Shown here in pieces: positions 44,986 to 55,929 of a stretch of DNA of 64,000 nt. This DNA is from Angiostrongylus vasorum (Eukaryota; Nematoda; Chromadorea; Rhabditida; Metastrongylidae). The position numbers and the translations under genes are program-made. The stretch covers positions 1,674,001 to 1,738,000 of the forward strand of contig JADANN010000456.1 of the NCBI GenBank assembly GCA_018806985.1, read 5' to 3'. Under the pieces are notes generated by a model. That model saw only the letters and a program-made list of their open reading frames with translations, was not told where the DNA came from and did no database searches. Each line of letters opens with the position of its first letter. The stretch's first letter is position 1.

Positions 44986-45514
44986 ATTTTGCTTTTAATG
45001 CAATTGATGAAAGGTTGTATCATCAGATCCACCAAAAAAGATTGACAATGAGGACAAATTACGTAGGTGAAAGAAGTTTTAAGATTGTAAAGTTGAAGGG
45101 AAAAAAAGGAGCAAGTCTCCATGCGAACATAACCCGATAAGCGACGATGGAAGCGTGAAACGACGGAACGGCAAATAACTGACTGACCGATTGAGTGATC
45201 AGTCAAAGATCGGGTTTCGATTGTGAAGGGATCAGCGCTTTTTTGTTGTTGCCAGTCGACGAACGATGAAACATTATCGGGCGAACACCTCATTGTTGAC
45301 AGTGTTCACTCCCCTCAATCCCCACCCTCATCTCACAGACTGTTAGCTGCCGTTTTTCACTCTAGGAAATGATCTTTGTTTCTTATTCGATGGTAATGCG
45401 GGAAGAAAGTTAACGACGCTCAATGACTGTTTTTTTTCAGAGTTTTGTTTTACTTTATCTTCTCTAGAGATTTGGGCTAAAAACTTCGTTGTGCTATAAA
45501 ACCCATATATCTAA

Positions 45515-45769
45515 AAAGGATAAAGCTCTCCGCATTGGTTAATCTTTGAGGCATGCGCCACGCCTTCGACTTCTTAAGGTATCGGTAGAAGTGAATATTT
45601 GGCCTATATTACGGAATTTTTAGAAGGATGCTGACATATCATTCCAGAAAATCTGGTACCAATACGCTGACCGTTGAGGGATGGAAGGATAGGTGAGCCC
45701 GCAGCCAGGGATCGAATCGACGACCATGTGACCACATAGCACCTGTAACCACTTTGCTACTAGTATCCA
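45515..45769 (-). mobile_element. Diverged SINE-A copy
   Basis: Recognisable by AAGGATAAAGCTCTCCGCAT, ATGCGCCACGCCTTCGACTT, TCTGGTACCAATACGCTGAC and GGGATGGAAGGATAGGTGAG on the plus strand. The head has a B-box-like GGGATCGAATCGA. It is more diverged than the young copies and has no readable duplication. Confidence 0.75.
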
Positions 45770-46059
45770 GAAGAACAGTATCTTATCGTTACTACTGTTT
45801 TGTGACGTAATACTGTAAGATTTTGTCTTTTTCCTCTAACAAAGATGTTCGTAAAGTCTTTCATTGCTGATAAGACACATTGTGCTAAGTGCTGAGTGAG
45901 GTTTTCTTTTGTCATTGCGATTTTCTTTGTATACGAACGCTTACGCATCTTTACTATAACAAAGACTTTTGTGATGTTCTGAAGTAATACGAAAAGGTGA
46001 TAACAATGTTGAATGCCAAATGGCTCATTTTATTTTAGAGGGACCGCACGTTTTTTATG

Positions 46060-46378
46060 GTTGTTCTTTCTGCTGTTTGGGCCGCGTGTTGTGCTGTGGT
46101 TACTGGTTCCCCACGCAACATAGACACTGGATCCATAGTTCGAGCCTGTGTCTCAAGCAATCTAAGCCTGCTCTACCTCCCCACGATCAGAAAATGGGTA
46201 GTAGCTTAATACATCGATAGATCTCCTTCCACTCCACCCCCTCCCCTATGTCAGTGTGCAGACCAGATATGCACACCACCCTCTTTACGTGCTACGAATG
46301 GATTCGAATGCATGGGACATAGCTTGGGTATTGAAATTGATGGACTTCCAACGCTGTTTTCCCTTTACCCTTTATTAC
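46060..46378 (+). mobile_element. Old SINE-A copy ending in an AAT microsatellite
   Basis: The plus strand starts GGGCCGCGTGTTGTGCTGTG and runs through CAGAAAATGGGTAGTAGC, TTAATACATCGATAGATC, GTGTGCAGACCAGATATGCA and CGAATGGATTCGAATGCATG, ending CCCTTTACCCTTTATTACAA. The next bases are the long AAT repeat. This gives the element's polarity and its 3' end. Confidence 0.65.
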
Positions 46379-46391
46379 AATGATAATCGAA

Positions 46392-46437
<46 letters not shown>

Positions 46438-46484
46438 TAATACCAATAGTAATAATAACAATAATACCAATAATAGTAATAATA

Positions 46485-46535
<51 letters not shown>

Positions 46536-46540
46536 GCAGT
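46392..46540. repeat. AAT trinucleotide microsatellite
   Basis: Roughly 48 units of AAT with scattered AAC/ACC/AGT variants, starting a few bases after the 3' end of an old SINE-A. Poly-Asn and poly-Leu frames across it are not genes. Confidence 0.96.
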
Positions 46541-47806
46541 AGGAATAATAACAATGGTAGGATTAACGTTAGTGGTGGTGTAAACAATACTAGTTTCTGG
46601 TGGGAATATCTGTAGTAATACCGATTAACTCAACACAACCTGTTGCAATTATTATTAATACAAGTATTATTGTGAACGCTGAAGCCTATTTTGTATTTGA
46701 AAATTTTGGCAATCTTCGCAAAAAATTTTCTTCATGAAAGGACACAAGCTTCTCTGCAAGCTGGACCAAATGTCCTGCCGATGTTATCAAAACCTTATTT
46801 TATTGATTCATTTACTTTTCACACGTAAACCCCTGCTCTACTGTTTACATAGCGAGAGTGACCATGAGGTGAGATAGGTTAGTGCAATTTCTTAATTATA
46901 AGCAGTAGAAAGAAGCCGTCAAAGCTTGAATCCTCTGGAGCGGTGACTTGCGAAAAACAGAAATGCCGCCAGCTAGGGTTAGCGACTCCCATTCTACAAT
47001 CGTAGAGGAAGAATCCGGTACTATTCGTGTAGCACGAACCAACAGAATCTGCCCATATGAACAAATGAACACAAGCTTTTTCCTTTCCCGTCATCCCTTC
47101 AAATCACTAGCAAAGGGACCAGTGAAGAGCCTGACAATGACATATGTAAAATCTCCGCATTCGAACGTCACACATAATACTACTCTTATTGCTCGTTTTT
47201 GCTACCATATTGGCCACCTCTCTCAACTCTATGTATGTGCTCCAGTGTGGAGACTACCGCGAGTGTTGCACCGTGGCTTCTTCATTCAAGATGGCATATA
47301 GAAAGTACTTATTTGCGACGAGCTCTCTACAGGTTAGTTGATGGTTTTCAGCGTCTATAGATTGAAAGGATCTTGAGCGAAATATCGTGAACTTTACTAA
47401 TAAAACGTATATGTGGTACAGATAAGGTTCTTGAGACCTTAACTTTTGAAGACTTTTAGAATATGTACTATTAAAGCTATTTTTAACTCCTAGTAATAGC
47501 TATCAACATAGCTTACTTGTTCCTAATCAAATCGCTGGATGTGTATGCACATGTGCTGCAAATCTCAGCACATTGATGCCAACTGTGCTGTATAGCTTGT
47601 TCCCGTCATAACGTACTCTACAGGTGGTGACAGTTACTTCTGTCAGTGGCGTCTAACTCTTCGAATTGCAGTGGACGGTAAAACATTGTCAAATCAGAGG
47701 TGATACTGGTGATGCGGTTATCCTTCGGCCATCATAATTTGGAATCGAGAAGTACTCTCTGAGAGCTATGCAGAGGATATCTTTGAGGATTACAATTACT
47801 GGCGTC
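46541..47806. other. Unique stretch, one unexplained frame
   Basis: A 117-codon plus-strand frame at 46948-47301 has no recognised domain. Otherwise nothing was identified. Confidence 0.35.
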
Positions 47807-47818
47807 TATTATTACAAA

Positions 47819-48096
47819 GGGCGCGTGTGGCGCAGTAGTCGGAGGCGCCCTGCAACACACACGTGTAATCGGTCCCAGTGTCCATGCCCCCAGCAAGCCT
47901 TCCATCCCCTCCGGGGTCGACAAATTGGTAGTAGACTTCTCTAAGAGGATAATAGCTCTAGATCGATACATCGGTAGAACACCGCGAGTCATTGAAAGGC
48001 CAGATACGCATTTAGTTCACCTCCAAACGATGCTTAGGGAAGTCGAATGCAATGCGCATCCCTCAGGGATTGATCAAAGCCGAGAGCTTTGCCCTT
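47819..48096 (+). mobile_element. SINE-A copy with 10-bp target-site duplication
   Basis: The head GGGCGCGTGTGGCGCAGTAG is intact; the B box is mutated (GTAATCGGTCCC). The body and the 3' end (GCCGAGAGCTTTGCCCTT) are typical. TATTATTACA is repeated exactly at 47807-47816 and 48097-48106. Confidence 0.92.
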
Positions 48097-48704
48097 TATT
48101 ATTACACATTTTCTCATTAACATTGTTATTGTTCAGCTGCCACTTCTATCGCCAACAGCTTCGATAATTATCAACTAAGTCGGAACGACACAAGTAGAAC
48201 TTCCATTCATTTTTATTGCTCATTTTTTTATTGTATTTGGCAAAATGAAAGCCACATGCGTCTCATCAGGAATCCACTAGTGTAACTGTACTCTTTGTTG
48301 TGCTGCCGGATGGAATTGCCGAGTTCCTTGTCGGCTTGATGACCCTATTGGAGGATGAAATATCTTATTAGTAGCAGTAATATTATTATCAAAATCATTA
48401 CTATAGGATACTTACGCGTTCTTATGTTTTTTGTCAGTTATGACGTTCATCGATGTTTCTAATGCAGAAAAGAACAAAGGTTCCCATAAAGCTTAATAAT
48501 AAAGGGTGAAACAGTCGATCGGCTTTTTTCGTTACTTTTCCTTCTCACAACTTCACTTTTTTTTCCCTTCAGAGGGTTTTCGTTAGTAGCTCGTCTCATT
48601 TTAAAGGACCAGAAAGAAGCGGCTCCTGATAAAATGAGACCTTAGACGTTAAAATAATCGAACAATTTCTGAAATACATTCAAGTTATTAAGAAAAAATA
48701 AAAG

Positions 48705-48890
48705 ATAACAACCATAATGATCCTGAGATATTTGCAAATCTCCGAACCGGAGGTGTTTGCGGTGGGAAACGAACGCTCTATTACTCTTTCCGATGGTATT
48801 TCTCTCATCTAGTTCTATCGATCACTTCCATCAGCAATCACCAGTTAACGGTATTGATCCGAGGAGCCCAAACTGGCGATGAATGCAGTT
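48705..48890 (-). mobile_element. SINE-C copy with deletion in the head
   Basis: AACCATAATGATCCTGAGAT, GGTGGGAAACGAACGCTC, then a jump from TTTCCGATGG to TTTCTCTCATCTAG, deleting the A-box side. CAGTTAACGGTATTGATCCG and CAAACTGGCGATGAATGCAG follow. It is older than the 23-kb copies. Confidence 0.65.
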
Positions 48891-49149
48891 AAAAAAGGTG
48901 TGCAATCGAGACGAAGAAGGAAAACAGTGGGTCAGTCAGCTGCTAACACTTCCGGCACATTACCATCTCAGCATATTACAAGAAACTTTCTTGCTTTCCT
49001 TTCCACTTTTTTAGAACGTCCTCGTGCAGTTCACACACAGAGGTAATCGCCGCAGTGACAATGACGAAGAAAAACTCTCATTCAGTGCATAACACAGGCT
49101 GTCTTATCTTTTAAAAACCTACTATCCTTCAGCCTCGGTATGATTAATC

Positions 49150-49385
49150 AACATATGTTTAAATTGTTGAGTTTACATGAAGTTGTCATATAACCTTTAT
49201 TCGGCTAACGTTTTGACATCTTCGTCTTCGCCACAAGCCGATGATCCAAGTCGATGGTCCACAGTTGTTCATCTTCTCCATGTGGCGTCTTCTTCTTCGT
49301 ATCGAGTCGAATCTTCTCAGTGGAGCATCTCTCAAATGAGGATTACTCACCCTGGTGGCGATGCTCTGATTCTGCGCTTTAGTTG
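49150..49385 (-). mobile_element. Family D left arm without partner
   Basis: TTTAAATTGTTGAGTTTACA, TTATTCGGCTAACGTTTTGA, GCCGATGATCCAAGTCGATG and TCTCCATGTGGCGTCTTC match the left arm of the 3.0- and 51.6-kb copies. The right arm is missing, so this is a solo arm. Confidence 0.65.
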
Positions 49386-49829
49386 ATGAAAACAGGTGTT
49401 GAGCACAGGCTAAAAATGAAATACTTTTTGGAAGTATCTTAAGAACAACATAATTTTTGCATAGTTGAATGCGAATGTCTACTTTTTTCCGAGGAATAAT
49501 ACTGTTTGATTATGCAACATGAAAAACAACATCCAAATAACTGATTATCTGTCTAGCAAGCATTTAATGACTTCCTCCCACCTTATCGGAATGATGAAAA
49601 GAGACCACACTTCTTTATGCTCTCAACATTTTCCAATTCTTGGTGCCTATCCCAGTAAAGCATTGCCATATTCAATTGTTTCTTGCTTTATCTGTAATAT
49701 TTTTCAAGAAAGTTGGGCGATTTCTATTCCCGATATCCACCTCCTTACTTTTTTGAGTGCTAGGGAGTGAGTGGGGAAGGAGGGGTGACGTTAGTTTCCA
49801 TTGTAAGACATTCTCTCCGATTCACCTTC

Positions 49830-50160
49830 TGCCGTGTCGTTATCAGTCCGGTGCCGTTCCCCGTGCCGTCCATTCGTTCGTCCATTCGTCTATCCGTCAC
49901 AGCACCATCTCCATTCGGTGACCGTCCGTGACCGCTAGCTTATTCGGTCGTTCGTCTCTGTTCCGCGTTGGGGACGCTGTGCGCTTTCCATTAATGCGTC
50001 ATTTTCCGTCAGCGTCTGCTGTAGGCCTCTCTGTCCTCGTCCGTCGTTGTTCTGCCTAATCTCTTCGTCACACGTGTTGGTCCACACCTGGTACATCGAT
50101 GTTCGTTTACTGTGGTGGCCTCCGTTGCCGCCGCCGCAGCAGTAGAGTCGTCAATGAGTA
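49830..50160. promoter_or_regulatory. Dense CGT/CCGT-rich patch, function unknown
   Basis: Very rich in CGT, CCGT and TTCGTC words over about 330 bp, ending in TTGCCGCCGCCGCAGCAG. It does not match any repeat family here. A short minus-strand frame (poly-Ala then RCTRCGPTRVTKR) is open but unsupported. It may be a promoter, untranslated exon or enhancer. Confidence 0.25.
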
Positions 50161-50439
50161 AACATTCCCAGTTTGTTTATGACACAATTGAACAGTTGAA
50201 AAACGTTTTCCTTCTATTTGTATATTGAAGGCTTACATTTTCACAAGTTTTTTTTAGTAAATACTAGACTTCATGCTTTAATGTGATGTAATCATATCAA
50301 TATCTTTCATAGACAAGTAACACTCTGCCGATTCATCGCAGTTGGTTCGATCTTACTCTCCTAAGTAAGAAAGCCTCTCATCCTTATGGTATCGGAAAAT
50401 TAGGGTCAAAAATCTCGTCGTCCCACGTGACCACCACTG

Positions 50440-50565
50440 GTAGTCCCACTCGTAATAGCACGGCTCTGAGGAAAGCGAAATCGCCGAAACAACAGCCGTC
50501 AAACGACAACAACAACAACAACAGTGACAACGACAACAACTACAACAACAATGACAACTTGTAAC
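50440..50565 (+). mobile_element. Family D end running into a CAA-rich tail
   Basis: GGCTCTGAGGAAAGCGAAAT, then CGCCGAAACAACAGCCG, then an irregular CAA/ACG repeat at 50505-50560. Confidence 0.5.
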
Positions 50566-50764
50566 AACCTCGCATAACCTCAACAAGATCAATTCATAAG
50601 AATATATAAATAAATATGTCGATTATTTATTCCGAGGTCTATAGAAAGTCGGTATTTTGAGTATCAGAAGTGTTTGGGAGGAGCAAACACCAATTTGATA
50701 CAGCACTAAGCCCAAAAGTGATTGCACAAGCCAAACGTGCATTCGATATTTACTATTTGTAAAT

Positions 50765-50885
50765 AAATGATTGTAACCACAACGATGGTGAGATATTCGC
50801 AAAACTTGGACTGGGACCAGATCGAACCACCACTTCCCTTACCGGGGGCCCGTTCATTACACACTGCGCCATAGAGCTTCTTGTT
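50765..50885 (-). mobile_element. SINE-C tRNA-like head with intact A and B boxes
   Basis: The reverse complement reads CTATGGCGCAGTGTGTAATG (A box TGGCGCAGTGTG) and, about 35 bases later, GTGGTGGTTCGATCTGG (B box GGTTCGATC). It continues into AAGTTTTGCGAATATCTCAC and GTTGTGGTTACAATC. This is the clearest evidence that SINE-C is tRNA-derived. Confidence 0.72.
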
Positions 50886-50887
50886 CT

Positions 50888-51115
50888 GCATCAGCTTAAC
50901 TGGGTTCAATGCCGATTTGTGCTTCCCAGATCAATCCTGCTGACGAATGATTGCTGATGGCAGCATTAGGAAGAAAGTTAGATGAGAGAAACGTAGAGCA
51001 AGGGTCTCTGTAGTGAATGCGTAATGCGCGAGCCCCCGGAAAGGGAAATCGCGGTTCGATCTGGCCCTGGGTCAACGTTTTCCGATTATCTCAGAATCAT
51101 TATTGTTGTAATTCA
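50888..51115 (+). mobile_element. SINE-C copy, forward, head-to-head with its neighbour
   Basis: It starts ATCAGCTTAACTGGGTTCAA, runs through AGATCAATCCTGCTGACG and GGTCTCTGTAGTGAATGCG, and has a consensus B box (CGCGGTTCGATCTGGCCC) followed by GATTATCTCAGAATCATTAT. The A-box side reads TAGAGCAAGGG. It abuts the reversed copy ending at 50885. Confidence 0.72.
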
Positions 51116-51582
51116 CATCATACCGTATATTTAGTTGACTGACTTTTACTATTACTGTGTATATTTGAGTGTGTATGAAGACGGAAATAACACGCAGGAG
51201 TGTAGAAATACTCTCTTGTATTGTCCGTTCGGTTCCACTTTTTATTCTTTTTTACTTCAAAACTTTACTGAATTGCGAGGAAAAAGTTCATTCAGTGCTC
51301 ATCCTTTAAATGAGCGGGAAAATCAATGAGTATCAAGTGATGCCCTGTACGGTTTACGCCGCCTATCATGGTAATACAACAAATGACAATGAATTAAGGG
51401 GTAACAGCCGTAGTAAGAAGCGTTCTGTCGCAGTTCAAGCGAAAAATTCGGCACCTCTAAACACCACGGCCTTCTGAAAATCAATAAATCAGTGGAATAA
51501 GATAGGAAGAGTGCGTAGAGCTTCATGGATTGATAAGAACAAAGCTAAATAACAACCTTTAACATGTTCTTGGATGGTTAAG

Positions 51583-52143
51583 CTAGCATAAGGTTGAAAA
51601 AGAGATTTATTTAGTTAGAGTTCTGATGTCTTTTGTTTTCACCGATGATCTGAGTCGATGGTCTACATTTGTTCTTCTCAATGTGGCGTCTTCGTCTTCC
51701 CACTAAGTCGGATCTTCTTCAGTGGGCACCGCTCGAATGAGGCAGGCTCGCTCGGCAGCACTCTTTTACAGCAAGTGATCGTCGTTGATACAACTATCCG
51801 TTGACAATAATTTGTTTTTCAACGGATAATTCATCCTGTAGCAGTCGATAACAATCCAACAAGGTTTTGATTATTGCCACCGAGCTTAGACGACGGTTAT
51901 CCGCTAAGAAACAGATTATTATCAATCGATAGTCGTATCAGCCACAGTCATCTTGCATAAAAGCGTTGCGGGCGAGCTTGCCTCATTCGAGCACTGCCCA
52001 CTGAAGAAAATCCAACTCGGTAAGAAAAAGAAGATGCCACAACGAGAAGACGAACAAATGTGGGCCATCGATTCCGATCATCGGCTTGTGATAAAGACGA
52101 AGTCGTCGAAATGTTAGGCGAATAAATCTTTTATCAATCTCAT
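51583..52143. mobile_element. Nearly complete foldback element, family D
   Basis: Arms of about 260 bp (51583-51850 and 51880-52143) are reverse complements. They end outward in the motif (GTCGTCGAAATGTTAGGCGA, AATAAATCTTTTATCAATCT) and carry internally GATGTGGCGTC-like and GGATAATTCATCCTG segments shared with the 3.0- and 63-kb copies. It directly abuts the truncated start of RTE2. Confidence 0.78.
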
Positions 52144-52159
52144 GTCAGGATGAATATGT

Positions 52160-53712
52160 TGAACCAGAGGATGGATATGTTGTACCACCGGTTCTCCCTT
52201 CCGAAATCCGACATGCCATTTCATCGGTGAAAAATCCAACAACACCAGGTCGGGACAGGATAAGACCAGAACACTTGAAGAACCTTCCGTCAATCCTCGT
52301 AAAAACACTGGCTCGGCTCCTCACACGTTACCTGTCCGAATGCGAGGTCCCTACCCAATGGAAGACCAGCAAGACCGTGTTATTGTTCAAGAAGGGTGAC
52401 CTGCAGGATATCGGCAATTATCGTCCAATCTGCCTACTGTCTGTCGTCTACAAACTTTTCACTCGAGTCATCCTAAACAGGATTGACAGAACACTGGACG
52501 AAGGACAGACATGTGAGTAAGCAGTATTCCGAAAAGGATTTAGTACCATGAACCACATCCACACGGTAACAAGGCTCATTGAAGTATCGCGAGAGTACAA
52601 AAGACCGCTCTGTCTCACCTTCATCGATTTACAAAAAGGCCTTTGATTCAGTCGAGATAGAAGCAGTCTTGGAAGGATCGTGAGCTGTAGAAAAATCTCG
52701 CAACCAAGACATCACCATTCTATAACGATATTAACACTAACGTCAAAAGAGGAATTAGGAAAGCGATACCATCTCGCCAAAATTATTTACCGCCACCCTC
52801 CAGAACGTCATGCGAACATTGGAATGGGATAACATGCGAGTGAAAATCGATGGTCGGCAGTTACCCCATCTTCGCTTTGCTGATGACATCGTCCTTATAA
52901 CACCAAACATTAGCCAGGCGGAACGTATGCTTACCGACTTTGACAAAGCCTGTGGAAAGATTGGTCTTCAACTAAATCTCACGAAAAACGATGTTCATGA
53001 AGAACGGATTGGTTTCGCATGCCCCATTCATGCTCAACGGACGGAAAGAATATCTCCGAATGCTCCAGTTATATCTATCTAGGTCGGGAAATCAATTTGA
53101 TGAACGACCTAGCCCCAGAGCTGAGCAGAAGGAAATGAGCGGCTTGGGGTGCTTTCAAAAGCGTCGAGGATGTAGTGAAGAGAACAAGGGAAAACCCGAC
53201 TCCGTGCCCACCTTTTCGACTCAGCAGTACTTCCTGCCCTAACGTATGCGTCAGAAACTTGGTCGCTGCATAAGCAGGATGAAAGGTCACTTAGCGTTAT
53301 CGAACGCGCAGTCGAAAGGTGCTAGGAGTATCCTGTTCCATACAAGTAAGGGAAGGGAACCGAAGCTCCGATCTGCGTCGACGATCAAAAATCAAAGATG
53401 CCGTTCTGTACGCCAAACAATCGAAGATAAGGTGGGCCGGGCACGTAATGCGTATGAATGACAACCAATGGACAAGAGCCGTTAGTGACTGGATTCCCCG
53501 GGATGTCAAACGCACTGCAGGAAGACCACCGATCCGATGGTCAGAGTTCTTCACAAAGAGTCTTGAAGAAAGATATGATGCTCGACAAGTCTCTAGAGCG
53601 AGCAGAAACCATTAGGCTACTCTTGCATGCGACAGGGAAAAATGGAAGTCTTACTGGCGCCCGCTCGAGTCACTCGACGATAAACGGGACTACAGGTGAT
53701 ACAGGTGATCAA
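52160..53712 (+). mobile_element. RTE-like LINE, subfamily I, 5'-truncated (RTE2)
   Basis: It starts abruptly inside the region before the RT domain (EDGYVVPPVLPSEIRHAISS) right after a foldback element. The frame 52227-52520 is open through RT blocks (GRDRIRPEHLKNLP, LARLLTRYLSE, VPTQWKTSKTVLLFKKGD, NYRPICLLSVVYKLFTRVIL). A shortened palm region follows, and the catalytic box at 52876-52887 is an intact F-A-D-D (HLRFADDIVLITPN). The C-terminal part includes KIRWAGHVMRMND and GRPPIRWSEFFTKSLEERYD. The 3' end carries a two-unit ACAGGTGAT repeat (about 53694-53711), as expected for RTE-type tails. Frameshifts and internal deletions make it non-autonomous. Confidence 0.9.
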
Positions 53713-53958
53713 TCTCATGTTAGCTCAACAATCCAAGACGGTATTAATTGTTTTATTTATTTGCTCATCCGTTCATAAGAAGAAAAGCGATGGAATTTTT
53801 ATCATATAATATAAAGTATTCCGTCTGAGGTGGCAGTCCTGGTGAATACAACCGGTGATTCGGACGTGTACACCAAAATACAAGAACGTCAAGACTTTCT
53901 AAAGATGACAAATAATATTGGTGTTGATATTTGTATTGTTGTATAGTATATCAAAAAA

Positions 53959-54310
53959 CAGGTAGCTCAGTAGCACTGAAACCGTTCAATAGGCGTGAGG
54001 TCTTGGCTCGACCTCCCATTGGGTCGTCCAAGCCCGCTATCCCTCTGCGTTCCGAAAAATCGGTACCAAACTCGTCTGAGATGACCCACAAAACGTGCCG
54101 TCTGTGTCTTTAGTGCAGACCTCGGAACAGACTAGAATGGCTGTGCTACCTCAGCATTCCAGAAGAAATCGTCTCGAGTAGTAGGACTCAACGACATTCA
54201 TAGAAAAGAGCAGAAATCCACAAGCAGGAACGGAACTCATACGCAAGCCCGAAGACCTTAGTGGTTGACGGATGCGAGGAGGCAAATCGATTGGAATAAT
54301 TGCTGGGGGT
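53959..54310 (+). mobile_element. SINE-B copy
   Basis: The head has AGGTAGCTCAGTAGCACTG (A box TAGCTCAGTAG) and a B-box-like CTTGGCTCGACCTCC. The core ATCCCTCTGCG..AAAATCGGTACCAAACTCGTC and the B 3' half (GACTCAACGACATTCATAGA, GACCTTAGTGGTTGACGG, GATGCGAGGAGGCAAATCGA) follow. It is the most complete SINE-B in the window and begins 247 bp after the RTE2 tail. Confidence 0.65.
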
Positions 54311-54940
54311 CAGAACAATATATGATCTCAGTTCGTATAAAGTGGAAAATTCGTATAAAGTGGAAAACATAAAGTGAAAGATACTAGTTACACAGATGAA
54401 GTTGGCTTAGCGCGCATAGAAATGCATTATTTCTTACAAATACGAGGTTCAAAGTTCTTACAATAAGAAATTCTCCAAAGCATGATTGGACAAGCAACTA
54501 CACAAGCAACTACACAAGCAACTACAACTAAGAGGACCTCATGGTTCCTATGAATATTGAAACATTTTAACACTGGAGGCTCTTAGGGAAAGCGGCTTTA
54601 CAAACGACCAGATACCAGTTTAAAAAGCCGGAAGTGGAAGAATGAATAGAAAACAAAACCTTGTAAACTACGCGAATTCAGGTTAATCATCTCATCGCCG
54701 GTTGCATGGCCAAGTCGGCATAATCGCTTTGCTGTGGAACAACAACGAGTAACGTAGCAGACCAAGTAAGAAACAGGAATTAAAACTCCTGAAAAAAGAA
54801 TCCAAAACTCAATCAACATCGATAATTCTTGAACTTTAGGCTTTTTTTCTCTTCGAATCTTACTAAAAATCAACAGTATTAAATTCGAACACGGTGCAAG
54901 TGGAAGTTGATGTCCTCCGGAGCAACCAGCTTTAAAAAAA

Positions 54941-55214
54941 AAGGATAAAGCTCTCGACGTTGATCAAAATCCCTGAGGGATGCGTCAAGCATTCGACTTC
55001 ATTAATTATCTTCTGGAGGTGACTGAATGCATATCTGGCCTTTACGATGACTCGTGGTGGCCTACCGATATATCGAACTAATGCTGCTGTTCTCCCAGAC
55101 AAGTCTGGTACTAGTTTGCAGAGCCCGAAGCGACGTAACGCTTGGTGGGCCGTAGGCGCGAGGATTGATTCCACGTCTGTGTTGCATGGCGCTTCCGACC
55201 ACTTAGCAATTAGT
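54941..55214 (-). mobile_element. SINE-A copy
   Basis: Reversed element beginning AAGGATAAAGCTCTCGACGT on the plus strand. The core reads GGTACTAGTTTGCAGAGCCC, and the B-box region GAGGATTGATTCCACGTC and A-box region CGACCACTTAGCAATTAG are mutated, so it is an older copy. It follows a poly-A-like run at 54934-54942. Confidence 0.85.
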
Positions 55215-55929
55215 TTAATAGTAATTAATATCTCATTGTGGTTTGAATTCTCCTCCTATTGACACTAATGTTGATTTACACAATTGTTGATTATTTGTAT
55301 AGTACGAGATATATAAGTTCGTGCTGTCTTGAAACCGACTTACATTAGGCCTCAGCAAAAACAATCAGTAGCTCCATTGATTACTGTGCTAACGTGAAGT
55401 TGATTTTTTTAAAAAAAACTATTAAAATGCACTATGGTCTGGCATATTTCGTACTATAGTTTGGTTTTTCCTGGACTACAAAAATTCTTTACGTACCTGT
55501 GCAGACCGCCAGAAATATGCAGACAAGAAACACGATGACGTTTAACTGACAGACAATCAGAGGTGGTGTGCCAGCACAGTACGAAACCAACGGTCCACAT
55601 TGGTCAAGGCAATCAGACTAAAAGTAGTTGCGATAAACGGATTACTTACGAATGGAAGATATTCGTTTGTTTCCTTCTCTATTTACATACTTATTAGTCA
55701 ATTATTCAACCTCTGCCCCAACCCAATAGTTTGTCACCTAATCACAGCTGCAAGGTGTTTCATGAGATCGAACAGCGATATTCAATAAAGATTTATTATC
55801 ATGAGAGCCTTCTAAGCTGATACGCTCGACACATCTTTTTATAAGCAAAGCGAAGACTAAACCAATGTCAGAAATTGTTGCCGTCTTTACACCAAATTAG
55901 TCGCAAGGAACCAAATCCCTCTCCGATCT

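Noticed and set aside
44913..45293. 126-codon minus-strand frame
   Set aside because: Part overlaps a foldback end and the rest has no recognisable motif.
46256..46615. Poly-Asn, poly-Ile and poly-Leu frames
   Set aside because: All three come from the AAT microsatellite read in different frames.
50765..50885. Functional tRNA gene
   Set aside because: A and B boxes are good, but no full cloverleaf could be drawn and the flanks are SINE-C.
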